This document shows, piece by piece, positions 24,842-32,249 of a stretch of 64,000 nt of DNA. Each line of letters begins with the position of its first letter. Position 1 is the stretch's first letter. Position numbers and translations under genes: made by a program. Under the pieces are notes generated by a model, which saw only the letters and a program-made list of their open reading frames with translations, searched no databases and was not told where the DNA came from. The stretch comes from Parvularcula sp964556115 (GTDB lineage Bacteria > Pseudomonadota > Alphaproteobacteria > Caulobacterales > Parvularculaceae), in the NCBI GenBank assembly GCA_964556115.1, contig CAZKVC010000012.1, forward strand, positions 1 to 64,000. The letters run 5' to 3'.

Positions 24842-27199
24842 ATGCGTGCCAAGCACACTCTTTCGCGTACCCTGCTGCTCGCCAGTGTTGCTGCGGCCGG
24901 TATCGCTCCGGCCCTGGCTCAACAGCCAGCGCCGGCAGCCGAAGATCCGGCTTTCAGTGACGACCAGATCGTCGTCACCGCACGGCGCCGGGGCGAAAGC
25001 CTCCAGGACGTGCCCCTCGCGGTCACTTCGATCAGCGGCGAGCAACTGCAGGAACTCGGCACGCCTGACATCACCTATATCGCCCAGACCACGCCGAACG
25101 TGACCCTCGAGGTCAGCCGCGGCACGAACACGACCCTCACTGCCTTCATCCGCGGCGTCGGTCAGCAGGACCCGGTCGCAGGCTTCGAGAACGGCGTCGG
25201 CATCTATATCGACGATGTCTATCTCAACCGTCCGCAAGGCGTCGTCCTCGACATCTACAATGTCGAGCGCATCGAAGTCCTGCGCGGCCCGCAAGGCACG
25301 CTCTACGGCCGGAACACCATTGGCGGCGCGGTGAAATACGTCACCAAACGCCTCGGCGACGAGCCGCTCCTCGAGCTGCGCGGCAATGTCGGCAGCTTCA
25401 ACCAGCGGGACCTGATCGTGACCGCGGAAGTTCCGCTGGCCGACAAGCTCCGCGTCGGCGGCGCTCTCGCCAGCTTCAACCGCGACGGTTTCGGTGAGAA
25501 CATCACCACAGGCGCCGAGAACTACGACAAGGACATCCTCGCTGCCCGCGCCACGGTTGAGTTCGAGCCCACCGACCGGCTCTTCTTCCGCCTGACCGGC
25601 GACTATCTCGAAGACGAATCGAGCATCCGCGGCGGCTATCGCGAGATCCCGAACCTTCTCGATCCGACTGTGGTCCCCCTGGACGACGTTTTCGACACCG
25701 CTGGCGGCATCACCGGCCCGAACGAGCTGGAAGCCTGGGGCACCGCGCTCACCGGCGAACTCGAGCTGACGGACAACCTGACCCTCAAGTCGATCACGGC
25801 CTACCGCGATGACGAGACGGTCACCCAGATCGACTTCGACGCGCTTCCCGCCGAAGACCTCGACGTTCCTGCGATCTACGAGAACGATCAGTTCACCCAG
25901 GAACTCCAGCTCACCTATGAAAGCGACGCGGTCAGCGGCGTGGGCGGTCTCTTCTATATCGACGCGAACGCGCTGACCAATTTCGACGTCCTCCTCTCGA
26001 CCATCCTGCCTGGCTTCAACGCCAACACCTTCGGTGATGTCGACACCCAGAGCTGGGCCGTCTTCGGTGATTTCAGCTTCGATCTCGAGCGCATTCTCGG
26101 CCTTCGCGGCGTCGAGCTTTCGGTCGGTGGACGGTACACGGAAGATGAGCGTGCCTCGCGCGTCCTCCGGGAAAGCTTCGTCACCGGCCGGACCCCGGCG
26201 CTTGGCGGCAATCCGGACTTCCAGATTTCCGCAGGTATCACCTCGGATTTCGAAGGCTCGGAAACCTTCACCAATTTCGACCCCCGCGTCTCGCTGAGCT
26301 GGGAGGTCGTGCCCGACCAGAACCTCTACGCGACCTACAGCCAGGGCTTCAAAGGTGGCGGCTTCGACCCGCGCGGCCAGACCACCAGCGCGCCTGACCT
26401 CAATGGTGACGGCACGGTTTCCGACGCCGAGATCTTCGACTTCATGCAGTTCGACCAGGAGACGGTGAACAGCTACGAGCTGGGCTGGAAGTCCCGTATG
26501 CTGAACGGTCGCCTGACCAACAACATGGCGGTCTTCTTCGCGGACTATAAGGACATCCAGATCCCCGGCTCCTTCGGCGGTACGGATGCGGCGGGCAACC
26601 CGACCTTCATCGGCGTGACCACCAATGCCGGCGCGGCCGAGTTCTACGGCTTCGAGCTGGAAGGCAATCTTCTTTGGTCGGATGACCTCACCGGTATCGG
26701 TGACAGCTTCTCGACCGCCTACAGCCTCGGCCTGATGGATGCGGAATATACCGAGTTCGATACCGTCGCCAATGGCCAGCCCTTCGATGCGGCCGATGTC
26801 CGGGTGGTCCAGAACACTCCTGACACCACAGGCTCGCTGACGACGAACTATACCCGCCCGGCATTCGGCGGCGACCTCAGCCTGCTGACGGTCACTTCCT
26901 ACCGCTCGAGCGTCAACCAGTTCGAGATCCCGAACGCCTTCATCGACCAGGACGGCTACACCCTGTTCGACGCCAGCCTCGTCTGGAACTCGGCCGATGG
27001 CCGCTACCAGCTCGGCCTGCACGGCAAGAACCTCGGCGACGAAGAGTACCGGGTCGCGGGCTACAACTTCCTGGCCCAGAACCAGGATGGCTCCTTCGCG
27101 CAGCCGCTTCAACCCGCCTCGATCGGCCTGACCGGCGTTGCGACCAGCTTCTACGGCCCGCCGCGCCAGGTCTTCGCGTCCTTCCAGGTTCGCTTCTAA
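24842..27199 (+). CDS. TonB-dependent outer-membrane receptor
   Basis: 785 residues. The start at 24842 follows GGGAGGA with good spacing and gives a signal peptide ending ALAQQ. The plug domain begins with a TonB-box-like stretch (DDQIVVTARR) and has the family motifs PNVTLE, IYIDDVYL, VERIEVLRGPQGTLYGRN and GGAVKYVT. The rest is a 22-strand beta-barrel ending in the aromatic pattern VFASFQVRF. Such receptors import large or scarce ligands using the proton-motive force via TonB. The ligand is not known. Together with the AraC gene, hydrolase and MFS gene it forms a likely uptake-and-cleavage unit. A hairpin at 27220-27249 separates it from the hydrolase. Confidence 0.93.
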   Translation: MRAKHTLSRTLLLASVAAAGIAPALAQQPAPAAEDPAFSDDQIVVTARRRGESLQDVPLAVTSISGEQLQELGTPDITYIAQTTPNVTLEVSRGTNTTLTAFIRGVGQQDPVAGFENGVGIYIDDVYLNRPQGVVLDIYNVERIEVLRGPQGTLYGRNTIGGAVKYVTKRLGDEPLLELRGNVGSFNQRDLIVTAEVPLADKLRVGGALASFNRDGFGENITTGAENYDKDILAARATVEFEPTDRLFFRLTGDYLEDESSIRGGYREIPNLLDPTVVPLDDVFDTAGGITGPNELEAWGTALTGELELTDNLTLKSITAYRDDETVTQIDFDALPAEDLDVPAIYENDQFTQELQLTYESDAVSGVGGLFYIDANALTNFDVLLSTILPGFNANTFGDVDTQSWAVFGDFSFDLERILGLRGVELSVGGRYTEDERASRVLRESFVTGRTPALGGNPDFQISAGITSDFEGSETFTNFDPRVSLSWEVVPDQNLYATYSQGFKGGGFDPRGQTTSAPDLNGDGTVSDAEIFDFMQFDQETVNSYELGWKSRMLNGRLTNNMAVFFADYKDIQIPGSFGGTDAAGNPTFIGVTTNAGAAEFYGFELEGNLLWSDDLTGIGDSFSTAYSLGLMDAEYTEFDTVANGQPFDAADVRVVQNTPDTTGSLTTNYTRPAFGGDLSLLTVTSYRSSVNQFEIPNAFIDQDGYTLFDASLVWNSADGRYQLGLHGKNLGDEEYRVAGYNFLAQNQDGSFAQPLQPASIGLTGVATSFYGPPRQVFASFQVRF

Positions 27200-27219
27200 G
27201 CGACCCAGATCCATGCTTT

Positions 27220-27249
27220 CCCTTCCCTGGCCCGGGCGCCGGGGAAGGG
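27220..27249 (+). terminator. Hairpin between TonB receptor and hydrolase genes
   Basis: A 12-bp stem (27220-27231 with 27238-27249, one G-U pair) and a 6-base loop, followed by TAATGCGTTT. It could lower expression of the downstream hydrolase and transporter relative to the receptor. Confidence 0.5.
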
Positions 27250-27274
27250 TAATGCGTTTAAGGGAGGTGAGGCG

Positions 27275-28225
27275 GTGAGACGTTTCATCATGGTCACGCT
27301 CGCGCTTCTTCTGGTCGCGGGCGCTGGATATCTCGCCTATCAGGCCATCAACGAAGGCGCTGTCGATGCGCCCCGGGCAGAAGCTTCGGGCGAGAGCTAT
27401 GTCGAGATCGGCGGACACTCGATCCGCTATCGCGACGAAGGCCCGACAGGCGCGCCTGTCCTCCTGATGCTTCACGGCTTCACCTTCAGCCTCGATAGTT
27501 TCGATACCCTCGCCGAACGTCTGAAGGCGGACTACCGCGTCCTGCGCTACGATCTGCGGGGGCATGGCCTGACCGGGCCGGACCCTCAGAAGCGTTATGC
27601 ACCAGAAGAGCGGGCCGCGCTGATCGGCGATTTTCTCGATGCGGTCGGTGTCGAGAAGGCCACGATCATCGGCAACTCCCTCGGCGGTCTTGCCGCCTGG
27701 CGTTTCGCCGCCGAGGCGCCCTCCCGCGTCGAGGGCCTGGTGCTCATCAGCCCCGGCGCCTATCCGATGAACGGCGTGGGCGAAGAGCCTGCCCCGGTGC
27801 CGCCCATGCTCGCGGCTTACCTCAGGACCGTGCCGCAGGTCGGCCTCGATGCTTCCCTGTCCCGCATCTATGCCGACGGGCAAAGCCTCACCGAGGAGCG
27901 CCGGACGCAGATCAGGGCGATGATGACCCAGCCCGGCAATGGCGACGCCTTCGTCGACGCCTTGAGGGTCTTCACCCTTCCCGACCCAGAGCCGCAGCTT
28001 TCTTCGATCGGGGTACCCACACTGATCGTTTGGGGTGAGGAAGACTTGGTCATCGACCCGGGCCACGGTGCGCAGATGGTGTCGGTCATGCCGAACGCCA
28101 GCCTTCTCATGCTGCCAGATGTCGGCCACGTCGCCCAAGAAGAAGCCCCCGAACAGCTCGCCGAAGCGATCAGGGCATTCCTCGCCAACGGGGAGGGCGC
28201 GAGCATGCCCGGAGCGGGCCGATGA
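27275..28225 (+). CDS. Membrane-anchored or secreted alpha/beta-hydrolase
   Basis: 316 residues. The GTG start is fixed by a strong AAGGGAGGTGA just upstream. An N-terminal hydrophobic segment (LALLLVAGAGYLAYQ) acts as signal or anchor, placing the domain in the periplasm. Hydrolase features are the oxyanion motif MLHGF, the nucleophile elbow GNSLGG, the acid in WGEEDLVID, and the catalytic His in DVGHVAQEE. The stop overlaps the MFS start (ATGA), so the two are coupled. Probably cleaves the ligand brought in by the TonB receptor; this is inference. Confidence 0.88.
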   Translation: MRRFIMVTLALLLVAGAGYLAYQAINEGAVDAPRAEASGESYVEIGGHSIRYRDEGPTGAPVLLMLHGFTFSLDSFDTLAERLKADYRVLRYDLRGHGLTGPDPQKRYAPEERAALIGDFLDAVGVEKATIIGNSLGGLAAWRFAAEAPSRVEGLVLISPGAYPMNGVGEEPAPVPPMLAAYLRTVPQVGLDASLSRIYADGQSLTEERRTQIRAMMTQPGNGDAFVDALRVFTLPDPEPQLSSIGVPTLIVWGEEDLVIDPGHGAQMVSVMPNASLLMLPDVGHVAQEEAPEQLAEAIRAFLANGEGASMPGAGR

Positions 28226-29580
28226 GCGAGGCGACCGCGACCGCCACGAAAAGCGACGGCGCGGGCTATCGTGCCTATGTCCTCTTCATTCTCGTGGTGG
28301 TCTACACCTTCAACTTCATCGACCGGCAGATCCTGTCGATCCTCCAGATACCGATCAAGGAAGAGCTGGGCCTCTCGGATTTCCAGATCGGCCTGATGAG
28401 CGGGCTTGCCTTCGCGCTCTTCTATGCGACCCTTGGTGTGCCGATCGCCATGCTCGCCGACAGGATGAGCCGTGTGAAGATCATGGCGATCGCCCTGTCG
28501 CTCTGGTCCGCCATGACCGCCGTTTGCGGGCTGGCCGCGAACTTCGGACAGCTCTTCCTTGCCAGGCTGGGCGTCGGTGTCGGCGAGGCAGGGGGCGTTG
28601 CACCCGCCTATTCGATCATCTCGGACTATTTTCCGCCCAAGGAGCGCGCACGGGCCCTTGCGATCTACTCCCTCGGCATTCCCGTCGGCAGTGCCCTGGG
28701 CATCGTCCTTGGCGGCATCCTTGCCGATCTTCTCGACTGGCGTACGGCATTCTACATCATCGGCGGGGCGGGGCTTCTTCTCGCGCCGGTCTTCTGGCTG
28801 ACAGTCAGGGAGCCGCTCCGCGGCCGCTTCGACAATGCGCCCGGCACCGCGGCGCTTCCGGCCGCAGGCATCGGCGATATCCTGGGTGTTCTCGTGGGGA
28901 AGCCGAGCTTCTGGCTTCTCAGCATCGGCGCGGCGTTCTCCTCGATGATGGGCTACGGCCTCATCCTCTGGCTTCCGTCTTTCCTCGTGCGGAGTTTCGG
29001 CAGCGACCTCGCCACCTTCTTCTCTTTCCTGCCCGGCTTCCTCGTGCCGGCCGATGCGACGCCCATCCGCTACGCTGCCTATTTCTACGGCGCCGTGCTT
29101 CTCGTCGGCGGGACGATCGGTATCTATGCCGGCGGTGCCCTTGCTGACCGCTACGGCGAGACGCGTAAGTCCGCCTACGCCATGGTGCCTGCGGTGGCCT
29201 TCATCCTGACCGTCCCGCTTCTCGTTACCGGGCTTCTGACGCCGACCCTCGGGCTCGCCTTCGTCGTTTTCCTCGGCGTGCAGGCGTTGAGCCTTGTCTG
29301 GCTCGGGCCGGTGATCTCCGCCTTCCAGCATCTTGTTCCGCCGCATATGCGGGCGACGGCCTCAGCCGTCTTCCTGCTGATCAATAATTTGATCGGGATC
29401 GGCGTGGGTCAGACCGTCATGGGACTGATGGCCGACATCCTGCGCGCCGAATATGGTGACGAGAGCCTGCGTTATTCGCTTCTTGGCGGCAGCAGCTTCT
29501 ACGTCGTGGCCGCCATCTTCATGTTGCTGACGGCGCGAAGGCTCCACCGGGACTGGGAGACCGGAACCTTGCAAGGCTAG
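28222..29580 (+). CDS. MFS transporter (spinster-like)
   Basis: 452 residues with 12 predicted membrane segments. MFS features are the N-terminal FNFIDRQILSILQIPIKEELGLSDFQIGL, the loop motif PIAMLADRMSRVKIM, and RLGVGVGEAGGVAPAYSIISDYFPPKERARA, typical of spinster-like permeases that often sit beside TonB receptors in alphaproteobacteria. It is coupled to the hydrolase by a 4-base overlap. Direction and substrate of transport are not determinable here. Confidence 0.88.
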   Translation: MSEATATATKSDGAGYRAYVLFILVVVYTFNFIDRQILSILQIPIKEELGLSDFQIGLMSGLAFALFYATLGVPIAMLADRMSRVKIMAIALSLWSAMTAVCGLAANFGQLFLARLGVGVGEAGGVAPAYSIISDYFPPKERARALAIYSLGIPVGSALGIVLGGILADLLDWRTAFYIIGGAGLLLAPVFWLTVREPLRGRFDNAPGTAALPAAGIGDILGVLVGKPSFWLLSIGAAFSSMMGYGLILWLPSFLVRSFGSDLATFFSFLPGFLVPADATPIRYAAYFYGAVLLVGGTIGIYAGGALADRYGETRKSAYAMVPAVAFILTVPLLVTGLLTPTLGLAFVVFLGVQALSLVWLGPVISAFQHLVPPHMRATASAVFLLINNLIGIGVGQTVMGLMADILRAEYGDESLRYSLLGGSSFYVVAAIFMLLTARRLHRDWETGTLQG

Positions 29581-29597
29581 GGCCTGTTACAGGGGCT

Positions 29598-31229
29598 ATG
29601 ATGTTTGCGTCCCTGTTGTACTCCGCCCTCGCCGGCCTCCACCTGTCCGGTTCGAGCCTCGCCGCCTCTTCCTTCCAGGATGTGCAGCCCCCCGCTGACG
29701 AAGCCGTTCAGAACAAGCTCGATGCGCGCGCTCCAAGCAGCATCCACGCCTATTACAATGATGGCGGCGAGCGGCTCTGGACGGGCGGCTGGCGTGCCAG
29801 GCGGCGCCTGGAGGAGCTGGTCTCCGTTCTCGGCGACCAGCGTTTCTACGGCTTCAACCCCGACGCCTATGGCCGCGCTCTCCTCACCGCCGCATCGCGC
29901 CGGGACGAGGACCGCATCGAAGCGGCCGCGTCCTACATCTACACAAGCCTTGCCCGCGATCTTCTCGATGGGCGCCGGGACCCCCTGATCGACTGGAACG
30001 AGGAACGCCTGCACGAGCGCGAGGCCGGGCGGGCCGAGCTTCTTGCGGCCCTTCAGGATGCGGGCTCCGTCGAGGACGTGCTGGAGTGCATCCGCGAGGC
30101 CAACCCTGTCGAAGCCGCGCTGACCGAAGCGCTTGCCACCTATACTCAGCTTTCCGAAGAAAAGGCTTGGGGCCCGATCACCCTGTCCTCAGAACTTCTC
30201 GAGGAGGGCGATGAAGGTGATGACGTGACCGAGATCCAGGAACGCCTCGCCGCGGAAGGCTTCTTCCGCATGCCGCGTTTCGGATCACCTGATCCCGTCT
30301 ATGACGAAAGGCTGGCCGAGGCCGTCAACGCGTTTCAGGAAAGCCGTGGCATCGTTCCCGATGGCGTCGTCGGCCCTTCGACCCTGGCGCGGATGAACGA
30401 AACCCCGGCCGAGCTGGTCGAGCTGATCCGCCTCAATCTCGAGCGCGCGCGCTGGCTGCCGCAGGACTTCGCCGAGCGCCGCCTCGTGGTGAACATCGCG
30501 GATTTCACGGTTTCCGGCTTCGACGATGGCGAAAAGACATTCTCGATGCGGACAGTGGTCGGGGACCAGTACAACAAGACGCCGATCTTTGCCGACGAAA
30601 TGGAATATGTCGTCGCCAACCCTTATTGGAACATTCCCGAGAGCATCATGCGGGGTGAGATCGCGCCGCAGCAGGCCGAGGATCCGGGCTATCTTGCGTC
30701 CAAGAACATGGAGGTCGTGCGCGGCTGGAACGAGGACGACGTCGAATATGTCAATCCTGCCCGCGTCAACTGGGCGAGCCTTCCCGAGGATATCGACTTC
30801 CGTGTACGGCAGAGGGCTGGGCCGACCAATGCTCTTGGCCTCATCAAGTTCATGTTCCCGAACGAGTACGCGGTCTATCTCCACGACAGCCCCGCCGAAG
30901 CGCTGTTCGAGCGGACCACCCGCACCTTCTCCCATGGCTGTATCCGGGTGGAAGACCCGCGCGAGCTGGCTGAATGGGTCCTTGCAGGGACCGAGTGGGA
31001 AGGCAGGAGCCGTGTCGACGAGCTGATCGACAGCGGTGATCACCAGACGGTCAGGCTGACGGACAATATTCCCGTCTATGTCTCCTATTTCACGGTGTGG
31101 ACGGATGAAGATGGGGAGGTCAAATTCCTCAATGACGTCTATGACCGCGACGATGACCTCAAGGCCACGCTATCGTCCACCGATACCGATACGGTCAGGC
31201 ACGTGGCCCGGGTGCTGGGCGAGAACTAG
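29598..31229 (+). CDS. L,D-transpeptidase (YcbB/LdtD type) with peptidoglycan-binding domain
   Basis: 543 residues. An N-terminal signal sequence is followed by a long N-terminal region, a PG_binding_1 domain (about 200-265; DVTEIQERLAAEGFF...VNAFQESRGIVPDGVVGPSTLARMN) and a YkuD domain (about 290-480). The catalytic cysteine is Cys448 in SHGCIR. YcbB-type enzymes make 3-3 cross-links in peptidoglycan. It stands 17 bp after the MFS gene on the same strand and converges on a peptidase gene that also looks cell-wall directed. Confidence 0.92.
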   Translation: MMFASLLYSALAGLHLSGSSLAASSFQDVQPPADEAVQNKLDARAPSSIHAYYNDGGERLWTGGWRARRRLEELVSVLGDQRFYGFNPDAYGRALLTAASRRDEDRIEAAASYIYTSLARDLLDGRRDPLIDWNEERLHEREAGRAELLAALQDAGSVEDVLECIREANPVEAALTEALATYTQLSEEKAWGPITLSSELLEEGDEGDDVTEIQERLAAEGFFRMPRFGSPDPVYDERLAEAVNAFQESRGIVPDGVVGPSTLARMNETPAELVELIRLNLERARWLPQDFAERRLVVNIADFTVSGFDDGEKTFSMRTVVGDQYNKTPIFADEMEYVVANPYWNIPESIMRGEIAPQQAEDPGYLASKNMEVVRGWNEDDVEYVNPARVNWASLPEDIDFRVRQRAGPTNALGLIKFMFPNEYAVYLHDSPAEALFERTTRTFSHGCIRVEDPRELAEWVLAGTEWEGRSRVDELIDSGDHQTVRLTDNIPVYVSYFTVWTDEDGEVKFLNDVYDRDDDLKATLSSTDTDTVRHVARVLGEN

Positions 31230-31239
31230 GGCCCGGGCC

Positions 31240-32196
31240 CTAACGTCCCCAGCGCGCAGGGTAACCGCGGGTGTCGATATGCAGGAACGGCCCATGGGCC
31301 GCGTTCCTGTCATAGCTGCCGAGCCCGCCCTGCGCCGAAACCTCCGTGTTGCCCACATCGAAACGCTGCACGAGGTCATAGAAATAGTTGGCGTCTTCCT
31401 TGTTGACGACGCCGTCGCCGTTCAGGTCGTCCATGTCTCCATCGCGAGGCTTGAAGTCGACATAGACGTCCGCTGCGTCACCATAGACATGGCGTGAGTT
31501 CGGCACGTTGCCGATTGCCTTGTTGTAGAAAGGCGTGCGGTAGCCGGACATGATGAAAAGGCTGTCCGCCTCGATTCCCTTCGCGCCAAGAAGGTCGAGC
31601 GCCTGTTCGAGCTTCATGATCAGGGCAGGCGACAGGACGACGTACTTGTTCGGTATACTGCTTTCCTGCTTGCAGACGAACTGGCCGATGGTGAAGCGCG
31701 GAGAGATCTTCGTATCCCTGTTCTCCGGCGTCACTTCGATGAAGCCGAGTGGCGCTTCATAGGCGTCGAGGCCACGCAAGGGGCGTTCGGGATAAGAGCC
31801 GATCCGGTAGCCCCGCAGCATGCCGTCCTCCACCTCTTCCATCGGCACCATGACGAAGGCGTTGACCACCATGGTCTCTCCGGAAGGCTCTTCGCGGACG
31901 GTCAAGGGGTACACCCCCGCCTCGCTCGGCGCTTTCCAGCCAAGGCTCCATGGACCTTCGAGGACCTCGCCTCGGGTCTCGCCGACAAGGCTCAGGCTCC
32001 GGCCTTCATCCTTGTCCGGCATGGCAATCGTGAGGACCTCCCCGGGCAGGACGGGCGCAAAGAAAGTACGATGATCGACCATCCTGTCCTGGACTTCCAG
32101 CGGGAAGGGCAGGCGGTTTTCGGACGCTTCGGCCCCGCTCAGCAGGAAGAGGAGCGCGGCGAGGGCGGGACGCAGTAAACCAAAAAGGGGTCGCAT
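31240..32196 (-). CDS. Periplasmic peptidase M15-type with EF-hand-like insert
   Basis: 318 residues. The start at 32196 is supported by a perfect AAGGAGG five bases upstream. A signal peptide is followed by a beta-rich N-terminal region. The catalytic part has the M15 pattern GYRTPFYNKAIG, SRHVYGDAADVYVD (His and Asp zinc ligands) and GPFLHIDTRG (His ligand). Between the second and third ligand blocks is DLNGDGVVNKED, a textbook EF-hand or dockerin-type calcium loop. M15 enzymes cut D-Ala peptide bonds in peptidoglycan. Calcium dependence is inferred from the loop. It is 53 bp downstream of the TPR kinase gene on the same strand. Confidence 0.8.
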   Translation of the reverse strand: MRPLFGLLRPALAALLFLLSGAEASENRLPFPLEVQDRMVDHRTFFAPVLPGEVLTIAMPDKDEGRSLSLVGETRGEVLEGPWSLGWKAPSEAGVYPLTVREEPSGETMVVNAFVMVPMEEVEDGMLRGYRIGSYPERPLRGLDAYEAPLGFIEVTPENRDTKISPRFTIGQFVCKQESSIPNKYVVLSPALIMKLEQALDLLGAKGIEADSLFIMSGYRTPFYNKAIGNVPNSRHVYGDAADVYVDFKPRDGDMDDLNGDGVVNKEDANYFYDLVQRFDVGNTEVSAQGGLGSYDRNAAHGPFLHIDTRGYPARWGR

Positions 32197-32249
32197 GGGG
32201 CCTCCTTCTGGGCACAACACCGCCTCCACCCTGGCAGTTCGCCCGGGCT

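Noticed and set aside
24803..28138. Very long open frame on the minus strand opposite the TonB receptor and hydrolase
   Set aside because: A GC-rich codon shadow: the + strand genes have clear families, signal peptides and ribosome sites, while the antisense product resembles nothing and crosses several + strand gene borders.
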